Shown here: one piece after another, positions 16,567 through 25,925 of the stretch
Layout of the letters: every line of letters begins with the position of its first letter
Position numbering within the stretch: the stretch's first letter is position 1
NCBI GenBank assembly: GCA_023446155.1
Contig: JAEXIT010000017.1
Coordinates: 434,001-498,000, forward strand
From: Bacteroidota bacterium
GTDB lineage: Bacteria; Bacteroidota; Bacteroidia; Flavobacteriales; Flavobacteriaceae
Direction of reading: 5' to 3'
Length of the DNA stretch: 64,000 nucleotides
Translations under genes and position numbers: made by a program
Notes under the pieces: model-generated
Told to the model about the DNA's origin: nothing
Database searches by the model: none
The model's input: only the letters and a program-made list of their open reading frames with translations

Positions 16567-18459
16567 TTATTCCTGTTGTTTCAAACTACGGATTTGTTTT
16601 AGTTTTTCTTTCCAGGTTTTTAATTCCTCTTTATGGCGATCAATGTTTTTGTTGATCTCTTTGATAAATGGATTGTCGGCCTTGGCGTTTGAGATAAACT
16701 GAATGTTGTTTTCCAATTGGAAAATTTCGCCTTGTACTTCATCAATTTTGCGCATGATAAAGATTTGCTCGTTTTCCAGTTTACGGGAATCATCACTGTC
16801 GGCTAATTGTTCCAGTCGGTTGTTGAATTTAACCATTTCGGCTTCTTTTTTCGATAAGCTTAGCTTGTCAAATAATGCATCCAGAATTTTGTTGAATTTC
16901 CCTTCGATATGACGACGGGCGTGTGGCACGCGTCCAAAGCCTTTCCAGTTTTCGATATGCTGCTTAATGGCATCAAGGTCGGCTTTGTGTTCTCCGGTCA
17001 ACTGGAAGTCTTTTAATTGCTCCAGATAATCCTTTTTCTTTTCAAAGGCTTCCACTTCTTCCGAATTGGCTTCGTTGCGTTTCGCGTGTAATCGGTCGAA
17101 GTAGTGATTGCAAGCGTCTTTAAAGTCTTTCCAGATACTATCGGAATATTTACGCGGTACATGTCCGATCTTTTTCCATTCTTCCTGAATCTGTTTCATG
17201 ATCGGTGTTGTCGCATTAAAATCTTCGTTGTCTTTTAAAGAATTAGCCTTTTCAACCAAAGCCAATTTTTTATTCAGATTGTCCTGTTGATCTTTTTTGA
17301 TGTCTTTATAGAACGAATTCTTCTGTGCGTTAAAATTGCGAACGGCATTTTTAAAAGCGGTCCAGGTGTCTTCGTTTACTTCCTGTGGGACTTTTCCGGT
17401 TTGGAAAAAAGCGGTGCGTAAGGCTTCTATTTTTTCAATCTGACCTTGCCATGCACTGTGAGCGGTGATGGTTTCGTTGGAAACGGCCTCAATTTGTGCG
17501 ATGATTTCCTTTTTCTTAGCCAGGTTTTCTTCTTCTTTTTCTTTGGCTTTAGCAACCAGTGCTTCGCGTTTGTCGTGTAACTGACGCGTTAACTCACTAA
17601 ATTTATTCCATAATTCCTCACGGTGTTCGCGGGATACGGGACCAATTTCCTCTTTCCAGATTTTGTGCAACGACTGTAATTCGCGGAAAGCTTTGGTTAC
17701 ATCGCTTTCGTTAACCAATTCTTCTACACGGGCAATGATTTTTTGTTTTTGCTCCAGATTGTGTTTGAAATCCAAATCACGTGCTTCGCGGTCCAAATGC
17801 AGGTGGTCGTAAAAACGCTCGATATGAAAATGGAAATTATTCCATACGTGGTTGTACTTGTCGCGCGGAATCGGACCGGCATTTTTCCAACGTTCGCGCA
17901 ATTCGTTTACGCTTTTCAGGGTGTCCTGAATGCTTTCTCCCGGATTGTCGATCAGACTCTTCAGTTCTTCTATAATCGCCTGACGAACATCCAGATTGTG
18001 TTTCAGGTTGTTTTGAAGCTGTTTGAAGTGCTGATTTTTCAGGTCTCTATATTGATTGTAAATGGAATCGAATTTGTTTTTCAACGGGTAGTGGTAGTCA
18101 AAACCAGTGACATCGCCGTTGTTTTCATGGCTGTACTCATCTTTTTTCTCATCGATAAAGTGATGGTATTTGTCCATAAAATCTTTGCGAATTTCTTCTA
18201 CGTGATTTCGAATGGACATCGCCTTTTGGTTGGTAACCAGTTTTTCAAGTTCGGCAACCAATTCCTCCATAGACATGGCTTCATAATGAAGCATCGGGAT
18301 ATCATGACCTTCGGAAATGGCATCGTCTTCGCCTTCCTCAGCATTGGAATTTTCGATGGCTTCTATGGCAGATTGTTCTGCAGTTGGAACGGTTTCTTCG
18401 CCTTTAATTTGTTCCTGTCCGTCTGCCTCTGGCAGGTTATCATTCTTTTCTTCTAACAT
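16567..18459 (-). CDS. DUF349 repeat protein
   Basis: About 630 residues from the ATG at 18459 (MLEEKNDNLPEADG). The in-frame ATG at 18483 would leave almost no leader, given a TATCTTTC -7-like element around 18498-18505. An acidic N-terminal stretch of about 70 residues is followed by about five to six tandem DUF349 units. Each is a charged three-helix segment with a W-K-x-G-P/R-V-P-R signature (RWKNAGPIPRDKYN, IWKEEIGPVSREHRE, EWKKIGHVPRKYSD, NWKGFGRVPHARR). It ends in a coiled coil. Cytoplasmic and helical, probably a binding or scaffold protein; no enzymatic role is known. Monocistronic. Confidence 0.9.
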   Translation of the reverse strand: MLEEKNDNLPEADGQEQIKGEETVPTAEQSAIEAIENSNAEEGEDDAISEGHDIPMLHYEAMSMEELVAELEKLVTNQKAMSIRNHVEEIRKDFMDKYHHFIDEKKDEYSHENNGDVTGFDYHYPLKNKFDSIYNQYRDLKNQHFKQLQNNLKHNLDVRQAIIEELKSLIDNPGESIQDTLKSVNELRERWKNAGPIPRDKYNHVWNNFHFHIERFYDHLHLDREARDLDFKHNLEQKQKIIARVEELVNESDVTKAFRELQSLHKIWKEEIGPVSREHREELWNKFSELTRQLHDKREALVAKAKEKEEENLAKKKEIIAQIEAVSNETITAHSAWQGQIEKIEALRTAFFQTGKVPQEVNEDTWTAFKNAVRNFNAQKNSFYKDIKKDQQDNLNKKLALVEKANSLKDNEDFNATTPIMKQIQEEWKKIGHVPRKYSDSIWKDFKDACNHYFDRLHAKRNEANSEEVEAFEKKKDYLEQLKDFQLTGEHKADLDAIKQHIENWKGFGRVPHARRHIEGKFNKILDALFDKLSLSKKEAEMVKFNNRLEQLADSDDSRKLENEQIFIMRKIDEVQGEIFQLENNIQFISNAKADNPFIKEINKNIDRHKEELKTWKEKLKQIRSLKQQE

Positions 18460-18612
18460 TGTTGAAATGCTTAAGTTTAACATTAATTGAGTGGAAAGAT
18501 ACTAAAAGCATACGGAAAAGGCAAAAGAAAAATGGGATAAAGTGCGTATTTTTTGCTATAATCGCCTATTTGATGTCAGTTTTTTAGCACCTTTAGAATT
18601 ATTGATGCGGAA

Positions 18613-18650
18613 AGTAAAAAAATAAAGACGGTTAAAAAGCCGTCTTTATT
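18613..18650 (-). terminator. Terminator of aroE
   Basis: Stem AATAAAGACGG (18621-18631) with CCGTCTTTATT (18640-18650) and, on the minus strand, a following T run. The aroE stop codon lies within the stem. Confidence 0.82.
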
Positions 18651-19404
18651 TTTGTTTTTCTGTCCAGATGTCCCAGGCTTTTTCGGCCTGAAAAACGAGC
18701 ATATCATAGCCGTTTTTGACTTTGGCACCTTGAGATCGCGCCCGTTTTAAAAATTCGGTTTCTTCCGGATTGTAGACCAGATCAAAAGCAATGTGCTTGT
18801 TGGTAAAAAGGGAATAATCCAGTTCCGGGCATTCCTGAATATTCGGAAAAGTGCCCAGTGGCGTGGTATTGATGATGATCTGATAGTCGTTGAAAACAGT
18901 ATCGTTGAGTTCGGTATACGAATATTCACATTCGGAAGCATTCCGGGATACAAAATCGTATTCGATTTTTAGTTTTTGCAACGCATACGCCACGGCTTTA
19001 CTGGCACCGCCGGTTCCGAGAATCAGGGCTTTCTGGTGGTGTTTTTTAAGCATCGGCTTTAAAGCTCTTTTAAAACCGTAAAAATCGGTGTTATAACCTT
19101 TGGTCGCTCCTTTTTTGGTAATACGAATAGTGTTTACAGCGCCAATTGCGGCTGCATTTTTGGAAAGTTTACCCAGAAACGGAATGATGGCCTCTTTGTA
19201 GGGAATGGTGACATTCATTCCTTTTAGGTTTTTAGTTTCGGAAAGGATGGTAGGAAACGTTTCGATGCTGTCGGTGTCAAAATTGACATAGCTATGGCTG
19301 TCGAGTCCGAGGTTTTCGAATTTATCGGTAAAATATTTTTTCGAAAACGAATAGCTGATGTTTTTTCCGAGTAAGCCGAATTTCCTTTTCTTAACTTTCT
19401 TCAT
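18646..19404 (-). CDS. aroE: Shikimate dehydrogenase
   Basis: 252 residues. The substrate site is visible: S17/S19 in NISYSFS, K70 in NVTIPYKEA, N91 (GAVNTI) and D107 (GYNTDFYGF). The NADP-binding Rossmann motif is LILGTGGASKAVA (about 128-140). A C-terminal Gln-rich helix follows GYDMLVFQAEKAW. It reduces 3-dehydroshikimate to shikimate in aromatic amino-acid synthesis. The N-terminus is extra basic (MKKVKKRKFG); a start inside it is possible. It has its own terminator on each side. Confidence 0.93.
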   Translation of the reverse strand: MKKVKKRKFGLLGKNISYSFSKKYFTDKFENLGLDSHSYVNFDTDSIETFPTILSETKNLKGMNVTIPYKEAIIPFLGKLSKNAAAIGAVNTIRITKKGATKGYNTDFYGFKRALKPMLKKHHQKALILGTGGASKAVAYALQKLKIEYDFVSRNASECEYSYTELNDTVFNDYQIIINTTPLGTFPNIQECPELDYSLFTNKHIAFDLVYNPEETEFLKRARSQGAKVKNGYDMLVFQAEKAWDIWTEKQK

Positions 19405-19405
19405 A

Positions 19406-19441
19406 ATAAAAAACGGTTAATTAAATGAATCAATTAACCGT
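19406..19441 (-). terminator. Terminator of the TPR gene
   Basis: Ten-bp stem ACGGTTAATT (19413-19422) with AATTAACCGT (19432-19441). On the minus strand it is followed by six T residues. It separates the TPR gene from aroE. Confidence 0.8.
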
Positions 19442-19476
19442 AAAGATACTGGTAAAATATGGTATTTGGATGCTCC

Positions 19477-20880
19477 TTATTCGTTTAATTTCTGGTACTT
19501 TTCGATCTGCATACGAATCGCTTTCTGATTCCAGATTACCGGAAACAGTTCTTCTAAAAGTGTATGATTGTTAAAATTCAATCGCAATCCATTGCTTAGG
19601 TGGACTTTTCCTTTTTCTTCGTCGTGCAGCATATAGTACAGTCCGGCCAATCGGTATTCGATTTCATATTCTTCCGGGAAAAACTCCGATGCCTGTAAAA
19701 GGGTTTGTACGGCACTGTCGAACTCGCCCAGGAATTGCAACAGATCCACCCAGAACAACCAGGTGTCCAGTTGATAGTCGCCAAATTCCACGGCTTTACG
19801 GTAGCCATATTCGGCTTCTTCAAAAAAGCTCAACTGTTTGTTGATCGCGCCATAGCGTTTCCAATACAATTTGTTTTCGTTGTCAATACCAATCGCTTTG
19901 TTTACATAATACAGGGCTTTCTGGAAATTGCGCTGACGGATATAGAAATCGGTAATGGCAATCCAGGCCTTGTCCAGCAACGGATCTTCGTGTACGGTTT
20001 TTAAATAAAACTGTAAGGCAACATCGGTTCTTCCAAGACGTTCATGGCATTTTCCGATGCGTAAAAGCGCAAAAGACGTCGGATCGTCCAACTCCATCGT
20101 GATGTTGTAACAATCGATTGCTTCCTGATATTTCTTTAGTTTTTCCAGCGCTTTGGCTTTTTCGAGATAGGCCCCTAAAAAACTCTCGTCAATCAGCGTG
20201 GCATAATCGAATGCGCGAACCGCCTGTTCGTAATTTTTTACCGTATAATACTGGCGGCCCAATTGATGCCAGGCCACTTCGCTATACGGGTTACGGTCGA
20301 TAAAACCGTTTAAGAATAGAATAGCATCGTCGTTCTGATCCAGAAAATCGAAACAGTATACGACGTTGTATAAAGCGGAATGGTCTTCGGTGTCGTTTTC
20401 CAGACACTTGATAAAGTTTTCCTTGGCCAGTTCCAGATTGTCCATAAAAAGGTACTCCATACCAATAAGTGAATATACATCAGCATAATCGTCGGTATAG
20501 CGTAAGGCGATCTGTAACAGCTCAACCGCTTTGTCGTGCTGGTCTTTTTTAGAATAGATATTGGCTTTCTGGATATAGATCTCTTCGTTGGTCGGTTCAA
20601 TAGCGTATAAATCATTTAATAATTTTTCGGCTATGTCCAGTTTGTCGTCAAAAACCAGAAGTTCCACCTGAACCAGTTTTAAACCGGTAGATTTTGGATG
20701 TTGTTCCAGTCCAAGCTTCAAGGCTTTTTTGGCTAAATTAATTTTACCCGTATCGAGATAATGAAGAATGATATCTTCAAACTCTTCGGAGTCAAAGAAG
20801 AATACCTTGTTGGTTTTCAACATTGATTCGAACTTTGATAAGGATAAACTGTTTTCTTCTTCCTCGTGACTCAAATTCAT
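19477..20880 (-). CDS. Tetratricopeptide repeat protein, cytoplasmic
   Basis: 467 residues with about 10-11 TPR units and no signal peptide. Typical units are ADVYSLIGMEYLFMDNLELAKENFIKCLEND, SEVAWHQLGRQYYTVKNYEQAVRAFDYA and DKAWIAITDFYIRQRNFQKALYYVNKA (cut here at 31, 28 and 27 residues by position 135-345). The N-terminal 30 residues are acidic. A likely protein-binding scaffold in the cytoplasm, with the partner unknown. AGGAG lies 3 nt before the ATG, an unusual Shine-Dalgarno-like site for this phylum. No operon partner; it ends at its own terminator. Confidence 0.88.
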   Translation of the reverse strand: MNLSHEEEENSLSLSKFESMLKTNKVFFFDSEEFEDIILHYLDTGKINLAKKALKLGLEQHPKSTGLKLVQVELLVFDDKLDIAEKLLNDLYAIEPTNEEIYIQKANIYSKKDQHDKAVELLQIALRYTDDYADVYSLIGMEYLFMDNLELAKENFIKCLENDTEDHSALYNVVYCFDFLDQNDDAILFLNGFIDRNPYSEVAWHQLGRQYYTVKNYEQAVRAFDYATLIDESFLGAYLEKAKALEKLKKYQEAIDCYNITMELDDPTSFALLRIGKCHERLGRTDVALQFYLKTVHEDPLLDKAWIAITDFYIRQRNFQKALYYVNKAIGIDNENKLYWKRYGAINKQLSFFEEAEYGYRKAVEFGDYQLDTWLFWVDLLQFLGEFDSAVQTLLQASEFFPEEYEIEYRLAGLYYMLHDEEKGKVHLSNGLRLNFNNHTLLEELFPVIWNQKAIRMQIEKYQKLNE

Positions 20881-20996
20881 ACTCCTGTTGTTTAAAATTA
20901 TCCTTATTAAAATTAGGAAAGGTTTGTTATTTTTTCAGAAACCGGGATGTTATGTTGTGAACAATTTAATTAACAATTATAGGGTATTCACAAGGA

Positions 20997-22184
20997 TTAT
21001 ATCCCGTTCATGACTTCATTCATAGCTTCAATAATGATGCCACATCCTTCTTCGATTTCTTCGTTGGAAAGCGTTAGAGGAGGCGTAATGCGTATGGCAC
21101 GGCCTTCAAACAATAACCAGAATAAAATCAGTCCTTTTTCCTGACATTTAAAGATGACTTTATTCGTGATTTCAGGACTTTCTGTCATAGGCGCCAGCAT
21201 TAAACCTTCGCCGCGGATTTCGGTGATCAACGGATGTACCAGTAAATTACGAAATAATTTCTCTTTTTCCAATGCCTGTTGCATCAGATCCGTTTCGACT
21301 AATTCCTGTAAAGTCGCTAAACACGCGGCTGCGATCACGGGATGACCGCCAAAAGTCGTAATATGTCCTAGCTTAGGATCATGGCTTAAAAGGTCCATAT
21401 GCTTTTCGTTGGCCGTAAAAGCGCCAACCGGCATACCGCCGCCCATTCCTTTACCCATCACCACAATATCCGGAACGACATCGTAATTCTGAAAGCCGAA
21501 TAATTTTCCGGTTCTTCCGAAACCAGGTTGAATTTCGTCCAAAATCATCATGGCGCCCACTTCGTCACAACGTTGGCGCACCTTTGTCAGAAAGCCGTCA
21601 AAAGGTTGTACGAAACCGGCACCCCCCTGAATGGTTTCCAGGATAATTCCGGCTGTTTTGGTCGTTATTTTTTGTAAGTCTTCTTCGTTGTTAAAAGTGA
21701 TGAAATCTACGTCGGGAATCAAAGGACGGAATACTTGTTTGCGTTCTTCAAAGCCCATAACGCTCATTGATCCCATAGTATTGCCGTGGTAGGCGTTAAA
21801 ACAGGAAATCAGCTGGCTTCTGCCGGTTACACGACGGGCGAGTTTTAGTGCGCCTTCTGTGGCTTCTGTTCCGGAATTAACCAGATAGGTTTTGTTTAAT
21901 TCGGCCGGCATATGTTCAGCCAACAATTTACAAAGTGCAACCGACGGATCCTGTGCGTATTCGCCATATACCATTACATGGGCGTATTTGTCCAATTGAT
22001 CTTTAATGGCATTGGTTACACGCGGATGTTGGTGTCCCAGTGTACAAGCCGAAACTCCGGCAACAAAATCGAGGTATTTTTTTCCTGTAGTATCGTAAAT
22101 GTAAGAGCCTTTGGCATGTGAAACTTCCATGGCTAACGGGTGCGGGGAAGTTTGCGCCTGGTATTTATAGAAATCCTGAATCAT
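20997..22184 (-). CDS. Class III PLP-dependent aminotransferase
   Basis: 395 residues, the length of the acetylornithine/4-aminobutyrate aminotransferase group. It shows the phosphate-binding NSGTEATEGALKLAR region, the cofactor Asp216 in LDEIQPGFGRTG, and the PLP Schiff-base Lys245 in VVMGKGMGGGMPVGAF. The substrate is open: argD-like, lysine, ornithine or other omega-amino acids fit. It overlaps the OstA-like gene upstream by four bases (ATGA), so they are coupled, although the two functions have no evident link. No arginine-pathway genes are nearby, so I give no symbol. Confidence 0.9.
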   Translation of the reverse strand: MIQDFYKYQAQTSPHPLAMEVSHAKGSYIYDTTGKKYLDFVAGVSACTLGHQHPRVTNAIKDQLDKYAHVMVYGEYAQDPSVALCKLLAEHMPAELNKTYLVNSGTEATEGALKLARRVTGRSQLISCFNAYHGNTMGSMSVMGFEERKQVFRPLIPDVDFITFNNEEDLQKITTKTAGIILETIQGGAGFVQPFDGFLTKVRQRCDEVGAMMILDEIQPGFGRTGKLFGFQNYDVVPDIVVMGKGMGGGMPVGAFTANEKHMDLLSHDPKLGHITTFGGHPVIAAACLATLQELVETDLMQQALEKEKLFRNLLVHPLITEIRGEGLMLAPMTESPEITNKVIFKCQEKGLILFWLLFEGRAIRITPPLTLSNEEIEEGCGIIIEAMNEVMNGI

Positions 22185-23836
22185 TTTTTCTTGGTATTTT
22201 TTGCTTTCGCTTTTTCTTTTTTCGGAGGTTTGCCGTATTCTAATGTCTCTTTCGTGGCCTCCATGGGTTTTTCGTTTTCGAGCTCTTTAGCGACGCTTTC
22301 CTTTAGAATTTTGGCATCCAGCTCGAGTTCTTCCGGTGGAAAGATGTCGTTTTTGGATTTGATGCGTTCGTCGCCACGCCAGACAAACCCACGTAGTTTT
22401 CGTGCATTTTCCGGAAACTGATCCGGTGGGTAACTGTCGCTTTTCGGATCGACGTATGCGGTCATGGTCTGGATTTTATTGTCCTCCAGTTCGAGGTGTA
22501 TTCGACTACTAACGCCCTTGTCGATCATCTCCAGTTCGTTTTTGTCGTTATACATATAATAGATCTTTTCGGTATTTTTGACCAAATCGACCGTGGAAAG
22601 CTTATTGTCTTTGAACTTACCAAATAAGTCCTGACCTTTTACCTGATTGTAACCGGTTCCCAGCGTATCTTTCTGTACGATAAAAGCATTGTTGAGTACT
22701 TTTAAGGAATCCAGTTTTTCGGTTTGATTGTTACCGATAAGATGAATCACGTCGCCGGTCATTTGACTCTCGTTATTCCAGAGTACCGGTTTTCCGATAA
22801 GTTGTGTCAGTCCTTTTTTCTGATTGGAATGAATCGAATCGCATTTTCCGCTCATATCGGTTTTGTAGATACGGGCGTTGTTAAAACCGCGAACAATCCG
22901 TTCGCCTTGTTTTCCGGTTACCAGTAGTTTTTTGGCGTGTATATATACCGAATCGTTTTCAACCAGGCTGGAAAGCAGCGCTTTTTTGGTGATAAACATG
23001 GAGTCCTGTTTTTTATAGACTTCGGCATAATGCCCGCGGACAATCATTTTGTTGATGGTGTCGGTAATTTTGACATTATCCGTGGCGGAGGAAAAATCCC
23101 GTTTCCGGTCGTAAAATATTTTATCGCCCTTGATGAGCCTGTTGTCGTATTTAATCGTGGAGTTTTTGGTTAGCGTGGCAATGTCCTTTTTAGTGTCGTA
23201 AAAACCGCGCTCGGTATAGATCACATTTTCTTTACTGGTAATTGTCGACGGGCCAAAAACATAAGCATGTCCGGAATTGTCGTAAAAATCCAGATGGTTG
23301 GATTTGATTACGCATTGCGGATTGGTTACCGTTACGGCAGTAAGAAACTGGTATTTTTTGTCGTTCAGATAATAGCGCCCGGATTTACTTTTTAGCGTAT
23401 TGTCTTTATTGATAATGGTGCCGTAGGAATTGTAATAGGCCTGTTGGATGTTTCGGTCAAAATTTAAGGTATCGGTGGTCAAAGTCGATTCGGGAGAACG
23501 CAACACCACCTCGCCGGAGGCATAGGCAAATTTTTCGTTACCGTTGTATTCGGCATAACGGCTGTTCATAAAAATAGTATCGCCCTGGTTCATGATTACA
23601 TTACCAAAAGCCTTGGCGTAATTTTCTTTTTCGAAAAAGTAGAGTTTGTTACAGTTGATCAATACGCCATCGTGTTCGATCTGAACATTACCGGTAAGGA
23701 TAGAAGCGCCCGGGATTTCATTTTGGTTACTATCGGTGAAATCCGTATGAATGATCTGGATTGTTTTTTTTTGTTGTGCCACTGCAGTAGTACACCAAAT
23801 GCTGAAACTTATAAGAAAAAGAAAGAATTGCTTCAA
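22181..23836 (-). CDS. OstA/LptA-like LPS-transport protein
   Basis: 551 residues. It starts at a TTG (23836), since no in-frame ATG precedes the signal peptide MKQFFLFLISFSIWCTTAVAQ. The N-terminal OstA-like domain (about 30-200) has strand-rich repeats such as GVLINCNKLYFFEKENYAKAFG and GEVVLRSPESTLTTDTL. The C-terminal part is charged with a Lys-rich tail. Relatives bridge LPS from the inner to the outer membrane (LptA) or bind it in the periplasm. A TAAATTTG -7-like element lies just upstream. Coupled to the aminotransferase downstream. The role in LPS assembly is inferred from the family. Confidence 0.85.
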   Translation of the reverse strand: MKQFFLFLISFSIWCTTAVAQQKKTIQIIHTDFTDSNQNEIPGASILTGNVQIEHDGVLINCNKLYFFEKENYAKAFGNVIMNQGDTIFMNSRYAEYNGNEKFAYASGEVVLRSPESTLTTDTLNFDRNIQQAYYNSYGTIINKDNTLKSKSGRYYLNDKKYQFLTAVTVTNPQCVIKSNHLDFYDNSGHAYVFGPSTITSKENVIYTERGFYDTKKDIATLTKNSTIKYDNRLIKGDKIFYDRKRDFSSATDNVKITDTINKMIVRGHYAEVYKKQDSMFITKKALLSSLVENDSVYIHAKKLLVTGKQGERIVRGFNNARIYKTDMSGKCDSIHSNQKKGLTQLIGKPVLWNNESQMTGDVIHLIGNNQTEKLDSLKVLNNAFIVQKDTLGTGYNQVKGQDLFGKFKDNKLSTVDLVKNTEKIYYMYNDKNELEMIDKGVSSRIHLELEDNKIQTMTAYVDPKSDSYPPDQFPENARKLRGFVWRGDERIKSKNDIFPPEELELDAKILKESVAKELENEKPMEATKETLEYGKPPKKEKAKAKNTKKK

Positions 23837-23928
23837 AGTCTGAAATTTTGTGCCAAATTTAAGTAAAATCTACGAACGGGATTTTTAATTAAGAATATTT
23901 TATTAAATAATTAAACTACGCGTAAAAT

Positions 23929-23958
23929 AAAAAAACGCCTCCGTTTGGAAGCGTTTTT
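23929..23958 (-). terminator. Terminator of purA
   Basis: Stem AAAAACGCCTCC (23931-23942) with GGAAGCGTTTTT (23947-23958), one mismatch, loop GTTT. T-rich after it on the minus strand. Confidence 0.78.
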
Positions 23959-23962
23959 CAGA

Positions 23963-25234
23963 TTATTTCAGAATCGTTTGTGTTCTGTCGGGACCAACCG
24001 AAATCACTTTGATTGGGACTTCAACTTCACTTTCGATAAACTCAATGTATTCTTTTAATTCGGCCGGAAGCTGCTCGTAAGTAGTCATTCCGGTCAGGTC
24101 GGCTTTCCAGCCTTTTTTCTCCACATATATAGGAGTTACATTTTCCGGTTCGATGTTGTACGGTAAATGGTTGATGATTTCGCCTTTGTATTTATAGCCG
24201 GTACATACTTTTAAGGTGTCAAAACCAGAAAGTACGTCTCCTTTCATCATGTACAATTGCGTTACACCGTTAACCTGAATCGCATATTTCAAGGCTACAA
24301 GATCCAGCCATCCGCAACGACGGGCTCTTCCGGTAACCGATCCGAATTCGTTTCCTACGCGTGCCATCGTTTGTCCGATCTCATCGTGAAGTTCGGTTGG
24401 GAATGGTCCGCTACCTACACGGGTTGTGTACGCTTTAAAAATACCGAAAACATCTTTTACTTTATTTGGAGCAATACCCAAACCAGTACAAGCACCGGCA
24501 GCAGTTGTGTTGGAAGACGTTACAAACGGATAGGTTCCGAAATCAATATCAAGAAGAGAACCCTGAGCACCTTCGGCAAGGATTGATTTTCCGTCTTTCA
24601 TTGCCTGATTCAAGAACGCTTCGCTATCGATAAACGAAAGGGTTTTTAAAACTTCGATGGCTGCAAAAAACTCATCTTCCAGTTCTTTCAGGTTGTATTG
24701 CATGTCTACGTCATAAAACGAGATCATTGCTTCGTGTTTGTCGGCCAAAGTACGGTAACGTTCTTCGAAATCGGCAAGCTCGATATCCCCTACACGCAAA
24801 CCGTTTCTTCCGGTTTTGTCCATATAAGTTGGTCCGATTCCTTTAAGGGTAGAACCAATTTTGGCTTTCCCTTTAGAAGCTTCCGAAGCGGCATCCAATA
24901 GGCGGTGTGTTGGTAAAATCAAATGGGCTTTTCTGGAAATAAGCAAACGGGATTTGATATCCATGTTGAATTTTTCCAAACCTTCTAATTCTTTCTGGAA
25001 AACCACCGGGTCGATTACGACACCATTTCCGATAATATTTACGGAGTTTTTGTGGAAAATACCGGAAGGAATAGTTCGTAGTACGTGTTTGATTCCGTCA
25101 AATTCTAAAGTGTGTCCGGCGTTTGGTCCGCCTTGAAAACGAGCAATAATGTCGTATTTTGAAGTGAGTACGTCAACGATTTTTCCTTTTCCTTCGTCTC
25201 CCCACTGTAATCCTAGTAGCAAATCTACAGTCAT
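23963..25234 (-). CDS. purA: Adenylosuccinate synthase
   Basis: 423 residues, the standard length. The P-loop-like GTP site is LQWGDEGKGKIVD. Other family signatures are FQGGPNAGHTLEFDG, GSTLKGIGPTYMDKTGRNG and SVTGRARRCGWLD. It joins IMP and aspartate using GTP to give adenylosuccinate, the first committed step to AMP. It follows the Fur-like and (p)ppGpp synthetase genes in the same orientation. PurA is inhibited by (p)ppGpp in some bacteria, so this neighbourhood is functionally suggestive. Gap to the Fur gene: 55 bp. Confidence 0.97.
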   Translation of the reverse strand: MTVDLLLGLQWGDEGKGKIVDVLTSKYDIIARFQGGPNAGHTLEFDGIKHVLRTIPSGIFHKNSVNIIGNGVVIDPVVFQKELEGLEKFNMDIKSRLLISRKAHLILPTHRLLDAASEASKGKAKIGSTLKGIGPTYMDKTGRNGLRVGDIELADFEERYRTLADKHEAMISFYDVDMQYNLKELEDEFFAAIEVLKTLSFIDSEAFLNQAMKDGKSILAEGAQGSLLDIDFGTYPFVTSSNTTAAGACTGLGIAPNKVKDVFGIFKAYTTRVGSGPFPTELHDEIGQTMARVGNEFGSVTGRARRCGWLDLVALKYAIQVNGVTQLYMMKGDVLSGFDTLKVCTGYKYKGEIINHLPYNIEPENVTPIYVEKKGWKADLTGMTTYEQLPAELKEYIEFIESEVEVPIKVISVGPDRTQTILK

Positions 25235-25289
25235 TCTGTTGTTGTTTGTTGTTTTGTGTTTATATAGTTATTTGTCGTATGCGTAGTTG

Positions 25290-25739
25290 TTAATTCTCTT
25301 TGTGCTGTTTTTTCTGTCCGTACAGGTATAGCGAATGATTGTGAATTTCGATGTCAAAAATTTCCTCAATCGTTTTTTTAATGGTCTGAATTCTCGGATC
25401 ACAAAATTCAATCACTTCACCGGTATCGGTCATGATAATGTGATCGTGTTGTTTGTCGAAATACGACTTTTCATAATGTGCCTGATTTTGCCCAAACTGA
25501 TGTCTTCTAACCAAACCGCATTCCAATAATAATTCTATCGTGTTGTAAAGCGTTGCACGGCTCACACGATAGTTTTTATTTTTCATTTTGATGTATAGGG
25601 ATTCGATGTCGAAATGTTCGGCGCTATCATAAATTTCCTGAAGAATAGCATAGCGTTCCGGTGTTTTACGGTGGCCTTTTTCTTCGAGGTATTTGGTGAA
25701 TACGCTTTTTACAATTTCTTGATTCTTATTATTTTCCAT
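25290..25739 (-). CDS. Fur-family transcriptional regulator
   Basis: 149 residues from the ATG at 25739 (MENNKNQEIVKSV). The longer ATG at 25766 adds only an unusual nine-residue leader. A winged-helix domain has HRKTPERYAILQEIY and the recognition helix VSRATLYNTIELLLECGLVRR. The dimerisation domain has the metal-site segments HFDIESLY and KQHDHIIMTDTGEVIEFCDPRI. The CxxC pairs of the structural zinc site of many Fur/PerR proteins are absent. It could sense iron, peroxide or zinc; this cannot be decided from sequence. It sits between the (p)ppGpp enzyme and purA. Confidence 0.9.
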   Translation of the reverse strand: MENNKNQEIVKSVFTKYLEEKGHRKTPERYAILQEIYDSAEHFDIESLYIKMKNKNYRVSRATLYNTIELLLECGLVRRHQFGQNQAHYEKSYFDKQHDHIIMTDTGEVIEFCDPRIQTIKKTIEEIFDIEIHNHSLYLYGQKKQHKEN

Positions 25740-25863
25740 AGTAGGTTTGGTATGAAATACCCGCAAAGATACGCTTTATTTTCTGGAGATTAAAGTTTTC
25801 ATCGGCTAATGTTAAGGAATCGGAAAATTTTAGTTTTTTATTAACGAAAAGCGCGAACCTGTT

Positions 25864-25904
25864 AAAAACAAATAAGTACTTAACGGGAATTAAGTACTTA
25901 TTTG
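25864..25904 (-). terminator. Terminator of the RelA/SpoT gene
   Basis: Fifteen-bp perfect stem CAAATAAGTACTTAA (25869-25883) with TTAAGTACTTATTTG (25890-25904), loop CGGGAA. On the minus strand a TTTTT run follows it. The stem is AT-rich but long. Confidence 0.75.
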
Positions 25905-25925
25905 AAGTGTAATAAAATGGCTTTT

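Noticed and set aside
17743..18456. A 237-codon ORF on the plus strand
   Set aside because: It is the complement of the DUF349 gene, whose Lys/Glu-rich codons read as Phe/Val/Ile on the other strand.
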